The notes below the pieces were generated by a model, which was given only the letters and a program-made list of their open reading frames with translations, made no database searches and was not told the DNA's origin. Shown here piece by piece: positions 45,235 to 53,610 of a DNA stretch of 64,000 bases. Both the position numbers and the translations under genes were made by a program. The stretch is taken from NCBI GenBank assembly GCA_963697525.1, contig OY969087.1, positions 1,860,001-1,924,000 on the forward strand, in the 5' to 3' direction. This stretch comes from Bradymonas sp963697525 (GTDB lineage: Bacteria; Myxococcota_A; Bradymonadia; Bradymonadales; Bradymonadaceae). How positions within the stretch are numbered: the first letter of the stretch is position 1; each line of letters begins with the position of its first letter.

Positions 45235-46107
45235 ATGTATCGAACCGCGTTGCTGCGACTATTCCTCGCGCTGTCCCTCACGCTGGCCGCCTGCGGCGGC
45301 TCCGACACCACCCATCACAAGGCGCACGCGGACGTCGGCATCGCCGACGTGGGCGTGGACACGGCACTCGCCGATGCCGCCGACACGGCGCCCGACGTGG
45401 TCGCCGACGCCGGCACGGACACCGTCGCGGCCGACGCGGCGCCGTCGGACGTCGGCACCAGCGATGCCAGCACCGACGCCTCCGCCACTGCCGTGCCGCT
45501 CGACGGCTTCGGCCAGATCTCGGGCACCTGTGGCATCCTCGACGACGAGCTCACCTCGCCGGATCCGTCGTACGCGATCAACCACATCGACTTCGGCACC
45601 GACCCCTACGACGCCTCCGACGAGCCGCTTCTGACCGACGGCGGCCAGCGGATCGTCGATACGGGCAACGCCGGCGGCAACTCGCTGTACTCGGAGGCCT
45701 TCTCCTACGAGCTGCTGCACCGCTGTGAGCTGGCCACGCTGCTCAAGACCGAGACCGAGGTCCAGTACACCACCACCGACTCTAAGATCACCGACCTGCT
45801 GGTCGAGATCGACGGCCTGAAGATCGGCGTCAGCGTCACCCGCGCGGTCGCCTGGCCGTTCGACTCCACCTATACGGTCGACAAGGCCAGCCAACTGCTG
45901 ACCAAGAAGCTCACCGACATCCAGGACAGCAGCGCCCACGTCGCGCCGTCGGACAAGTGGCAAAAGCAGATCTTGTACGTCATCGCCTACGGCCAGCAGC
46001 ACGCCGACGCCATCCACACCGCCTGGCAGCAGCTCGACTCGTCGGTGCGCGGCGACACGGTGGTGATGGTGACGGTGAGCGATGGGGATGATGCGTTCTT
46101 GTATTGA
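45235..46107 (+). CDS. Lipoprotein with an unknown C-terminal domain
   Basis: 290 residues. Signal peptide and lipobox LAAC, then an Asp/Ala/Thr-rich linker (about 25-85) typical of surface lipoproteins in this window. The globular part starts at GQISGTCGILDDELTSPDPS. It carries TETEVQYTTTDSKITDLLVE and IDGLKIGVSVTRAV, where acidic residues precede a strand in a way that resembles the core of PD-(D/E)xK nuclease folds; this is a weak observation and may be coincidence. No family recognised with confidence. Confidence 0.75.
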   Translation: MYRTALLRLFLALSLTLAACGGSDTTHHKAHADVGIADVGVDTALADAADTAPDVVADAGTDTVAADAAPSDVGTSDASTDASATAVPLDGFGQISGTCGILDDELTSPDPSYAINHIDFGTDPYDASDEPLLTDGGQRIVDTGNAGGNSLYSEAFSYELLHRCELATLLKTETEVQYTTTDSKITDLLVEIDGLKIGVSVTRAVAWPFDSTYTVDKASQLLTKKLTDIQDSSAHVAPSDKWQKQILYVIAYGQQHADAIHTAWQQLDSSVRGDTVVMVTVSDGDDAFLY

Positions 46108-46142
46108 GGCGCGGGCGGCGCTTGATTGGAGCGACGCCGTTC

Positions 46143-46398
46143 CGGTCACGGTCTGGTCATACGCCCGACAGCGCTACCAGCCAGACCGTGACCGAGGGTA
46201 AGCCTACTCGAGGCGCCACAAGGCGCGCTCGAGGGGCGCACCCTCGGAAGGGCCACCGCTCGTCATGTCCCGGTCACGGTCTGGTCATACGCCCGACAGC
46301 GCTACCAGCCAAACCGTGACCGAGGGTAAGCTTACTCGAGGCGCCGCCAGGCGCGCTCGAGGGGCGCACCCTCGGAAGGGTCACCGCTCGTCATGTCC
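46143..46398. repeat. Two tandem 128-bp units with strong internal dyads
   Basis: 46143-46270 and 46271-46398 are near-identical, with about six differences. Each contains GGTCACGGTCTGG and, 20 bp later, CCAGACCGTGACC (copy 2 has one change), then CCGAGGGT and ACCCTCGG arms around CTCGAGGCGC / GGCGCGCTCGAG. It fills the gap between a lipoprotein gene and egtB, about 105 bp before the egtB start. Confidence 0.9.
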
Positions 46399-46503
46399 TC
46401 GTCTGGCCCTCAGATCCGCCATTCGCCGCGCACGGTGGCCAATCCCGGCGACCGCGTTTATCTTCTGTCGCGCCCGACGACTCTACCACCCCACGAGGAC
46501 CCC

Positions 46504-47760
46504 ATGGAGCGCGACCCCGCCGAGCTACGCCGCCGCTACGTCAAGGTGCGCACGTTCACCGAGCAATTGTGCGAGCCGTTGGAGACCGAGGACTACGTGG
46601 TCCAGTCGATGCCCGACGCCAGCCCGACCAAGTGGCATCTGGCGCATACGACGTGGTTCTTCGACCAGTTCATCTTGCAGGAGTTGTGCGGGCGCGAGCC
46701 GTACGACGCGCAGTACAACTACCTGTTCAACTCGTATTACAACGCCGCCGGCGAGCAATTCGACCGGCCGCGCCGCGGGATGATCACCCGGCCGACCGTC
46801 GAGCAGGTGTGGGAGTATCGGCACGCCATCGACGAGCAGATGCAAAAGCTGTTGGTGGACGCGCCCTCCGACGAGCTTCGCCTGCGCCTGGCGGTGGGGC
46901 TGAACCACGAGCAGCAGCATCAGGAGTTGTTGCTGACCGACCTCAAGCATCTGATGTGGCAAAACCCGCTGTGTCCGGTGGTCTACCGGCACGAGCACGA
47001 GCCGTTCGCCGCCGAGCGCAAGCCCGATCCCCAGGATATGCCCCGCCGGGCGGTCGACGGGGGCGTCTACGAGATCGGTCACGACGGCGACGGCTTCGCC
47101 TACGACAACGAGGGCCCGCGCCACGAGGTGCTCTTGCAGCCCTTCGAGCTGGCCACCCGGCCGGTGACCTGCGGCGAGTTCATGCAATTTATGGCCGAGG
47201 GCGGCTACGAGCGACCGGACGTTTGGTTGGCGGAGGGGTGGAACCACGTGCAGCAGGAGGGCTGGGACAGCCCGCTGTACTGGCAGAGGAAAGACGACGC
47301 CTGGCACCAATACACCTTGAGCGGGCTACGCCCGGTGCAGGCCAACGAGCCGGTGGTCCACGTCAGCTACTACGAGGCCGACGCCTTTGCCCGCTGGGCG
47401 GGCGCGCGCCTTCCCAGCGAGCGCGAGTGGGAGGTCGTCGCCTCCCAGCACACCATCGCCGGCAACTTCGTCGAGTCCGGCAACTTCCACCCCCAGGCCG
47501 TCGAGCCGCGCCCCGCCGACTTCACCCAACTCTTCGGCGATGTGTGGGAGTGGACGTCGAGCTCGTATGGCGCCTACCCGGGCTACAAGCCCTTCGAGGG
47601 GGCGCTCGGCGAGTACAACGGCAAATTCATGTGCAGCCAATACGTGCTGCGCGGCGGGTCGTGCGCGACGTCGAGGAGCCACATGCGGGCGAGCTACCGC
47701 AACTTTTTCTATCCGTGGTCGCGCTGGCAATTTTCGGGGATTCGCTTGGCTTGGTCGTAG
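46504..47760 (+). CDS. egtB: EgtB-type sulfoxide synthase (ergothioneine pathway)
   Basis: 418 residues from ATG 46504 (GAGGA just upstream). The N-terminal DinB-like domain holds the iron ligands: HLAHTTWFFDQF and the HxxxH motif in NHEQQHQELLL. The C-terminal half is a formylglycine-generating-type (FGE) domain, GGVYEIGHDGDGFAYDNEGPRHEV through SYYEADAFARWAGARLPSEREWEV to FSGIRLAWS. EgtB joins hercynine (N-trimethylhistidine) to cysteine or gamma-glutamylcysteine with O2. The methyltransferase EgtD is not in this window. Which thiol it uses is not decidable here. Confidence 0.9.
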   Translation: MERDPAELRRRYVKVRTFTEQLCEPLETEDYVVQSMPDASPTKWHLAHTTWFFDQFILQELCGREPYDAQYNYLFNSYYNAAGEQFDRPRRGMITRPTVEQVWEYRHAIDEQMQKLLVDAPSDELRLRLAVGLNHEQQHQELLLTDLKHLMWQNPLCPVVYRHEHEPFAAERKPDPQDMPRRAVDGGVYEIGHDGDGFAYDNEGPRHEVLLQPFELATRPVTCGEFMQFMAEGGYERPDVWLAEGWNHVQQEGWDSPLYWQRKDDAWHQYTLSGLRPVQANEPVVHVSYYEADAFARWAGARLPSEREWEVVASQHTIAGNFVESGNFHPQAVEPRPADFTQLFGDVWEWTSSSYGAYPGYKPFEGALGEYNGKFMCSQYVLRGGSCATSRSHMRASYRNFFYPWSRWQFSGIRLAWS

Positions 47761-47924
47761 GGGCGACGTCGGAGGAGTAAAGGGGGAGGTGGGTGGTTTG
47801 GAGGCCCGTGAAGGTAGGCGCTACGCGCCAACCCTCACCTACAGAAGCCGCGAAAACGGCGCGCGGCGCGGCGCCTGGACGACGACGCCTTGGGTGATAC
47901 GGCGCATGCGAGTGATTTGTGCGG

Positions 47925-48030
47925 TTCAAGCGGAGCCGAAGGCGTAGCGCGCCAAGCGTAGTTTGCTTGGCCTCTATGGGTGGAGGGTTGCACGAGGCGT
48001 TTTTCGCCGAGTCCGACCCTCACGGGCCCA
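47925..48030. repeat. Dispersed palindromic element, copy 3
   Basis: TTCAAGCGGAGCCGAAGGCGTAGCGCGCCAAGCG..., then GGAGGGTTGCACGAGGCGTTTTTCGCCGAGTCCGACCCTC. Flanking DNA (48080-48160) holds loose CAACCACGCC repeats. No gene is supported between 47761 and 48164. Confidence 0.7.
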
Positions 48031-48164
48031 CAATCAACCCGCATTCCACGCCACCCCATCTGCCATCAACCCACATCCCATGCGCCCCGACAACCAACCA
48101 CGCCGCGCGCCTCAACAACCAGCCACGCCGCGTCGCGCCCCCAACAACCAACCACCATCTCGAA

Positions 48165-49673
48165 CTAAAGGCTACGCGCAAACTCCACCAACGTGGCCAC
48201 GCCCCAGCCGGTGCCGCCGACGATGCGGTACTCGTCGGCTTCGGCGGCGTAGGCCGGGCCGGCCATGTCGATGTGGGCCCAGCGGTCGAGGTCGACCCAG
48301 CGCTTCAGGAAATGCGCGGCGCTGATGGCGCCGCCGGCGCGCCCGCCGATATTTTTCATGTCGGCGACCGGCGAGTCCAACTGCTTGTCGATTTCGGGGG
48401 TCAGCGGCATGCGCCAGGCGTCCTCGCAGGCGCGGTGGGCGGCGCCGAGCAGGTCGCCGACGAGCGCTTCGTCGTCGCTGAACACCGCGGCGGTGTAGCC
48501 GCCCAGGGCGACGACGCTCGAGCCGGTCAGCGTGGCCAGGTCGACGATGGTGTCGACGTCGTGCTCCTGGGCGTAGGCCAGCGCGTCGGCCAGCACCAGC
48601 CGGCCCTCGGCGTCGGTGTTCAAGATCTGGACGGTCTTGCCGCCGTAGCCGCGCACGATGTCGGCCGGGCGGGTGGCCCGCCCGCTGACGGCGTTCTCGG
48701 CGGTGGGCACCAAAAAGTGCAGCTCGACGCCGTCGAGGGCGTCGTCGTGGCGGCGAAGCTCGGCCAGGGCCTTGGCCGCCCCCAGCACGGCCGCGCCGCC
48801 GGCCATGTCGCTGTGCATCGTGGTCATGCCCTCGGGCCGCTTGAGGCTGTAGCCGCCGGTGTCGAAGGTGATGCCCTTGCCCACGAACGCCGCCCGCCGG
48901 CGCACCTCGCCGTCGGGGCGCAAGATCAGGTGGATGAGCGCCGGGGGGTTGTCGCTTCCCTTGCCGACGGCGTCGATGAGGTTGAAGCCCCGCTCGGTGA
49001 GCACCGTGCTGTCCAGCGAGACGCACTCGAGCCCGCCGTCGGCGGCGATCTCGCGGGCGTGGGCGGCGAAGCGCTCCGGGGTGAGCACCCCGGGGGGCTC
49101 GTTGACCAGATCGCGGGCCGTGGCGATGGCGTCGGCGATGATCTCGGTGCGCCGAAGCGCGCGGGTGATCGCCTCCGAGGTATCCAGCACGCTCAGGCTG
49201 TCGGGGCCCTCGTAGGCCTCGTCGGCGCGGCGCAAGTACTTGTCGAAGCGGTAGATCCCAAAGGAGAAGCCGCCGGCGAATTGGCTGAACGCCTCGGCCT
49301 CGTCGAGCTCCTCGACGGCCCGGTCGCACAGCGCCAGCGCCACGTGTGTGGCGCGCAAGTCGTAGGCGCGCCGCCCCGCGCGGATCCCCGCCCGGTGCAG
49401 CCCGAACTTGCCGCGGTCGTCCTCGTGGCCCACGCCCACCAAAAGCACGCGCTGGGCCTCCACGCCGTTCATGCGCCGAAACAGAATCGTCTGGCCCGGC
49501 CGGGCCTCGAATTGCTCGCGCTCGCACACCACGAACACGTCCATGCGCGACTTCTCGCTGATGATGCGCATCACCGAGTTGCGCTTGGCCTGAAGCGCCT
49601 CACAGGAGACCGGCACGACCAACAGGTCGGCCTGCACCTCCGTCGAGCCTTGCTTCGTTGTGCGATACTCCAT
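48165..49673 (-). CDS. pepA: Leucyl aminopeptidase (M17 family)
   Basis: 502 residues from ATG 49673, with AGGAGG 5 nt upstream. The M17 catalytic domain is clear: GKGITFDTGGYSLK with the metal-binding Lys/Asp, MHSDMAGGAAVLGAA and the signature NTDAEGRLVLADAL. It removes N-terminal residues from peptides using two metal ions and works as a hexamer in the cytosol. It is the last gene after the ABC transporter genes but is separated from them by about 210 bp of palindromic repeats, so co-transcription is uncertain. Confidence 0.95.
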   Translation of the reverse strand: MEYRTTKQGSTEVQADLLVVPVSCEALQAKRNSVMRIISEKSRMDVFVVCEREQFEARPGQTILFRRMNGVEAQRVLLVGVGHEDDRGKFGLHRAGIRAGRRAYDLRATHVALALCDRAVEELDEAEAFSQFAGGFSFGIYRFDKYLRRADEAYEGPDSLSVLDTSEAITRALRRTEIIADAIATARDLVNEPPGVLTPERFAAHAREIAADGGLECVSLDSTVLTERGFNLIDAVGKGSDNPPALIHLILRPDGEVRRRAAFVGKGITFDTGGYSLKRPEGMTTMHSDMAGGAAVLGAAKALAELRRHDDALDGVELHFLVPTAENAVSGRATRPADIVRGYGGKTVQILNTDAEGRLVLADALAYAQEHDVDTIVDLATLTGSSVVALGGYTAAVFSDDEALVGDLLGAAHRACEDAWRMPLTPEIDKQLDSPVADMKNIGGRAGGAISAAHFLKRWVDLDRWAHIDMAGPAYAAEADEYRIVGGTGWGVATLVEFARSL

Positions 49674-49703
49674 GACGACCTCCTGCATATTACGGCTCGG
49701 GAG

Positions 49704-49873
49704 TTCACCACAGAGGGCACAGAGAGCACAGAGGACGGCGAACTACTTTTTTCAGCGCAGAGCCGCGAAGGACGCAAAGGAACTACTTCTCGAAGGCTTT
49801 CTTCGCGTTCTCTGCGCCTCTGCGGTGAACCTGCCGGAGTTCTCTCTGTGTCCTCGGTGTCCTCTGTGGTGAA
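49704..49873. repeat. Nested palindromic elements, TTCACCACAGAGG family
   Basis: TTCACCACAGAGG (49704-49716) and CCTCTGTGGTGAA (49861-49873) enclose a second pair of the sister type (TTCAGCGCAGAGCCGCGAAGG and CTGCGCCTCTGCGGTGAA). It fills the gap between pepA and the ABC permease gene. Confidence 0.85.
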
Positions 49874-49880
49874 ACCAACC

Positions 49881-50675
49881 CTACTTGATGTGATACTGCT
49901 TCTTCGAAAAGATCGTCGCGCCCACGCTGACCGCAAGGGCGCACATCGCCAGCAGCACGACGAGCCCCACCCACCAGTCGAGGTTGAGCGGCTTGTCGAA
50001 GACCAGCCGGTCGAGGAAGCCCAGGCGCTTGCCGGCGCTGAATCCGGCCAGGATGCGCATGTGGTAGCGCACGCTGAGCAGCTCGAGCAGCGGGAACATC
50101 GTAAAGACCATCTCCACGACCACGAAGTACATCACCCCGGGGAAGAGGCTCTTGGCCGACAGCGCCCCCAGCGCCGCGAAGATGGCGGTGTAGCAGGCCG
50201 TGCCCAGGGCGGTGGCCACCAAGATCTGGGCGATGCTGCTCGCCGAGGTGCCCACGTCGCCGCCGGCGGCGATGAGCGTGATCAGCAGAAGCGACAGCAC
50301 CGGCACGAGCACCAGCCCGACGGCGACGGTCGTGCCCGCCAGCCACTTGCCCACGAACAGCGCCGGCTTGGGCACCGGGCGCAGCGTCAGGTAGGTCAAC
50401 GTGCGCCCCTCCATCTCGTCGACCAGCGCCGGGCCGCCGTAGAACACCGCCGCCAGCGGGATCAAAAACGGAAACATCACCGACTCGACGGTCTCCGAGA
50501 ACATCGACAGCCCGTCGATATCCTTGAAGAAGACGTAGACCAGCGCAAAGATCACCGGCAAAAGCTGCACACACAGCAGCACCAGGGTTTTCCTCGCGAA
50601 GATCAGCCGGCGCAGATCGGTCTGATAGATCGTCGCGATCTGGCTACCGGGACTCACTCTACGTGCTGTTGCCAT
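49881..50675 (-). CDS. ABC-2 type transporter permease
   Basis: 264 residues from ATG 50675. The cytosolic N-terminus is followed by about six membrane helices (LVLLCVQLLPVIFALVYVFF, VMFPFLIPLAAVFYGG, an AGTTVAVGLVLVPVLSLLLI segment, and more). PALVDEMEGRTLTYLTLRPVPKPALFVGKW is the conserved cytosolic loop of NosY/GldF-like permeases. The partner ATPase is encoded just upstream at 50762. Substrate unknown. Confidence 0.87.
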   Translation of the reverse strand: MATARRVSPGSQIATIYQTDLRRLIFARKTLVLLCVQLLPVIFALVYVFFKDIDGLSMFSETVESVMFPFLIPLAAVFYGGPALVDEMEGRTLTYLTLRPVPKPALFVGKWLAGTTVAVGLVLVPVLSLLLITLIAAGGDVGTSASSIAQILVATALGTACYTAIFAALGALSAKSLFPGVMYFVVVEMVFTMFPLLELLSVRYHMRILAGFSAGKRLGFLDRLVFDKPLNLDWWVGLVVLLAMCALAVSVGATIFSKKQYHIK

Positions 50676-50689
50676 AGTCAATCCGTTGC

Positions 50690-50762
50690 TTGTCTCCGAG
50701 CCTCCGAGCCTCCGAGCCTCCGAGCCTCCGCTGCCTTTCACTCGATCACTCGATCACTCGAT
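50690..50762. repeat. Short octamer tandem repeats
   Basis: Four copies of CCTCCGAG (50695-50728) followed by three copies of ACTCGATC (50740-50764). They lie between the ATPase stop and the permease start. Confidence 0.8.
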
Positions 50763-51751
50763 CACTTCACAAGATACTCGAAGACCGACATCAAGTTATT
50801 ATCCGGCGACATAAAGCCGTTGAGCACAATGTCGTTGTCGCGCGCCAGCCGCGGGATGCGCTTGTAGCACGCGTCCGGGTCGCGGGTGGCCACGCGAAAG
50901 CCGTCGTCGGCGAATTCCACGCTGACCACGTCGTCGTATTCGGTGAGCATGGCGGCGAATTTTCGCGGCGCGTCGCAGTCGATGAAGATGCTGTGCGGGT
51001 GCTCGTCGATGAGCTCGCGGATGCGGTAGATATTGCCCTCGGCGAGCACGCGTCCCTTGTTGATGAGCAGGATGTCGCGGGTCATCTGCTCGACCTCGTG
51101 GAGCACGTGGCTGGACACGATCACCGTCTTTCCCTGCTCGCCGAGGTGTTGGACCAGCTCGATCATCTTGTGGCGGCCCACCGGATCGGTGCCGGTCAGG
51201 GGCTCGTCCAAGAACAGCACGTCCGGGTCGTGGGCGATGGCCTGGGCGAGCTTGATGCGCTGGCGCATGCCCTTGGAGTACTCCTCGATGCGCCGGTCCT
51301 TGGCCTCGCTCATGCCCGCCAGCTCGATGGTCTCGTCGGCGCGCTTGTCGGCTTCGGCGGCCGAGTAGCCCTGCAGGCGGGTCAGGTAGGTGACGAACTC
51401 CTTGCCGCTCATCTCCTCGTAGAAGGCGTCCTGCTCGGGCACCAGCCCTACCTTGCTGAACAGCGCGGCGTTGTTCCAGATGGGCTCGCCGAGCATGCGC
51501 GCGCTGCCCGTCGACGGGCGAAGCTGGCCGCTCAACACCTTGAGCAAGGTGGACTTGCCGGCGCCGTTGGGCCCCAGCAGGCCGGTGACCCCGGGGCCGA
51601 TGTCCAGAGAGATGTCGTTGATGCCGATGACCTGGCCGTACCACAGCGACAGGCGGCGTACCGAGATGACGATGGGGTCGCCGCCCACCCGGGCGATGGG
51701 GCGCTCGGTCTTGTGCACGGCGGGTGTGTTGCCGGTGTCGGTGCTGCTCAT
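50762..51751 (-). CDS. ABC transporter ATP-binding protein
   Basis: 329 residues. Walker A LLGPNGAGKST (about 58-68), the signature EEYSKGMRQRIKLAQAI, Walker B VLFLDEPLTG and the switch histidine in VSSHVLHEVE are intact. A C-terminal extension of about 90 residues follows the nucleotide-binding domain, as in ABC-2 exporters of the CcmA/GldA/NosF kind. It overlaps the preceding permease gene by 4 bp (ATGA), which indicates translational coupling. Confidence 0.94.
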   Translation of the reverse strand: MSSTDTGNTPAVHKTERPIARVGGDPIVISVRRLSLWYGQVIGINDISLDIGPGVTGLLGPNGAGKSTLLKVLSGQLRPSTGSARMLGEPIWNNAALFSKVGLVPEQDAFYEEMSGKEFVTYLTRLQGYSAAEADKRADETIELAGMSEAKDRRIEEYSKGMRQRIKLAQAIAHDPDVLFLDEPLTGTDPVGRHKMIELVQHLGEQGKTVIVSSHVLHEVEQMTRDILLINKGRVLAEGNIYRIRELIDEHPHSIFIDCDAPRKFAAMLTEYDDVVSVEFADDGFRVATRDPDACYKRIPRLARDNDIVLNGFMSPDNNLMSVFEYLVK

Positions 51752-52605
51752 GCGATCCCCTCGAGCTTGTTGATGCGCCAGCGCACCCCGAAGAGCGACA
51801 GCGCCGACAGCCCCACCAGCACCAGAATGGGCGCGATCAGGGGCACGTCCGGCGGCGACTTCGCCAGCAGCAACTTGGTGAGCAACGAGAAATTGCCGGG
51901 CAGGTTGAGCAGGGCGGCGGCGTCGGGCGACGAGTTGGTCACGTTGACGATGACCGTGATGACCAGGGGCACGAAGAGAATGCCGATCCAGGCCAGCACC
52001 GCGTAGCCGCTTCGCCGGGTCAGGCTGCTCAGCCCCAGCACCACGCTGGTGATGACCACGGCCATGAGCAGCGCGATGCCCAGGCCCACCGCCGTTTGGC
52101 GAAAGACCTGCGAGGCGAAGTCAGTGCGCGCAAAATACAGCGCGCGCACCCCGCCGATGAGCACGGCCGGCACGATCGTGACCAGCGAGCACAGCATGAA
52201 GTTGCCCACGAATTTGCCCAGGATGTACTCCCAGCGCTCGACGGGCCGTGAAAAATACAGTTGGAAGGTGCGGTAGCGCAGGTCTTCGGAGATGGTGCGA
52301 CACCCGATGGCCATCATCAGCAGGGCCGCCGAGAAGAAGAACATCTGCAGCACCAGGCCCACCGCCGAGGTGCCGAAGTCGCCGGCCCCGGCGTTCATCG
52401 CCTGGGAGAGGTTCTGGCGGATGCCATACTCCACGAACACCAGACCCAGAGTGATGATCACCGGGATCCACGAGGCGATGAGCAAAAACCAGGTGCGCTT
52501 GAAGCCCATCGCCATGCGAAAGGTGGTGCGCGCGAAGATCCACCAGCCGCGGCCTTGTTTTAGGGGGCCGTCGTAGCTGACGTAATTCTGTTCGTGTATG
52601 GCCAT
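51748..52605 (-). CDS. ABC-2 type transporter permease
   Basis: 285 residues. A polar N-terminus leads to helix 1 (RTWFLLIASWIPVIITLGLVFVEYG). A helix pair around LVLQMFFFSAALLMMAIGCRTISEDLRYRTFQLYFSRPVERWEYILGKFVG holds the conserved cytosolic loop, and further helices follow to about residue 240. It lies between two ATPase genes and could pair with either or both. Substrate unknown. Confidence 0.88.
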   Translation of the reverse strand: MAIHEQNYVSYDGPLKQGRGWWIFARTTFRMAMGFKRTWFLLIASWIPVIITLGLVFVEYGIRQNLSQAMNAGAGDFGTSAVGLVLQMFFFSAALLMMAIGCRTISEDLRYRTFQLYFSRPVERWEYILGKFVGNFMLCSLVTIVPAVLIGGVRALYFARTDFASQVFRQTAVGLGIALLMAVVITSVVLGLSSLTRRSGYAVLAWIGILFVPLVITVIVNVTNSSPDAAALLNLPGNFSLLTKLLLAKSPPDVPLIAPILVLVGLSALSLFGVRWRINKLEGIA

Positions 52606-52617
52606 AGCTGAATTCCG

Positions 52618-53592
52618 TTACGCCGCGCCCTGTTCATGTTCGGTGGGTTCGTGCCCGGTGGATTCGTGCTCGTGCTTGTCGTGCTCGTGCTCGTCGAGCA
52701 GGCCCAGGAAGGCCTTCTCGAGGGTGAGCACCCCGGGCATGAAGTGGCGAAGTTGGACGTCGTCGTCGATGGCGATGTCGAGGATATCCTGGGCGCTCTG
52801 GCCGTCGCGCAGGCGGACCTGCAGCTTGAAGCCCTCGGACTGGACGTCGAAGCCCCGGCCGACCAGCGTCTGGCGGAAGGCGTCGTTGTCGCCCTTGGTC
52901 TGCAGCTCGACGATCCTCTCCTGGCCGCTGCTCTTGAGCGCCTCGATGGAGCCGCTGTGGACCAACTCGCCCTGGTCGAGCATGATCACCGAGTCGCATA
53001 CGCGCTCGACGTCGTACAGAATATGGCTGGAGAGCACCACGCTGATGCCGCGGGCTTTGACGTCGCCGATGAGGTCGAGCATCTCGTCGCGCCCCCGGGG
53101 GTCGAGCCCGTTGGTGGGCTCGTCCAAGAAGACCAGCCGGGGGCCGTGGACCAGCGCCTGGGCGAGCTTGACGCGCTGCTTCATGCCCGTGGAAAACCCG
53201 CCCAGCTTGCGGTAGCGCGCCTCGCCCAGACCCACGTAGTACAGCGCCTCGTGGGCCCGGCTAAACGCCTCCGATTTGGGCATGCCGGTCAGCTCGCCCA
53301 TCAGGCTGACGTAGCCCACCGCGGTCATATACGGCAGGTAGCAGTCGTTCTCGGGCATATAGCCGATGGCCTGGCGGATGTTGTGGGTCTGCTCGGGCAG
53401 CCGATAACCCAGCACCGCCGCGCTTCCCCGGCTCATCTCCAGCAGCCCCAACAGGGTCTTGATCAGCGTGGATTTGCCCGCCCCGTTGGGGCCGAGCAGG
53501 CCGACGCTTCCCTCCTCGACTTGCAGGGTGATCCCTTTGAGCGCTTCGTAATTGCCGTAGAACTTCTGGACGTTTTGAAGGTCGAATAACAT
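52618..53592 (-). CDS. ABC transporter ATP-binding protein with His/Glu-rich tail
   Basis: 324 residues. Walker A LLGPNGAGKSTLIKTLLG, signature GFSTGMKQRVKLAQALV, Walker B LVFLDEPTNGLDP and LSSHILYDVERV are intact. After a domain with regulatory-looking strands, the protein ends in EHEHDKHEHESTGHEPTEHE, a stretch with six His and many Glu residues that may bind divalent metal. The rest matches NatA/CcmA/GldA-type ATPases of ABC-2 exporters. It follows the kinase gene by 18 bp and precedes the permease gene by 12 bp. Confidence 0.92.
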   Translation of the reverse strand: MLFDLQNVQKFYGNYEALKGITLQVEEGSVGLLGPNGAGKSTLIKTLLGLLEMSRGSAAVLGYRLPEQTHNIRQAIGYMPENDCYLPYMTAVGYVSLMGELTGMPKSEAFSRAHEALYYVGLGEARYRKLGGFSTGMKQRVKLAQALVHGPRLVFLDEPTNGLDPRGRDEMLDLIGDVKARGISVVLSSHILYDVERVCDSVIMLDQGELVHSGSIEALKSSGQERIVELQTKGDNDAFRQTLVGRGFDVQSEGFKLQVRLRDGQSAQDILDIAIDDDVQLRHFMPGVLTLEKAFLGLLDEHEHDKHEHESTGHEPTEHEQGAA

Positions 53593-53610
53593 CGGATCAC
53601 GTCTGGGGGG

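Noticed and set aside
46104..46783. Small ORFs crossing the 128-bp tandem repeats
   Set aside because: They are short, Arg/Pro-rich and only stay open because the repeat lacks stops; no RBS.
47919..50867. 982-codon open frame on the + strand
   Set aside because: It is antisense to pepA and the ABC permease, lacks any domain pattern and is typical of shadow frames in high-GC DNA.
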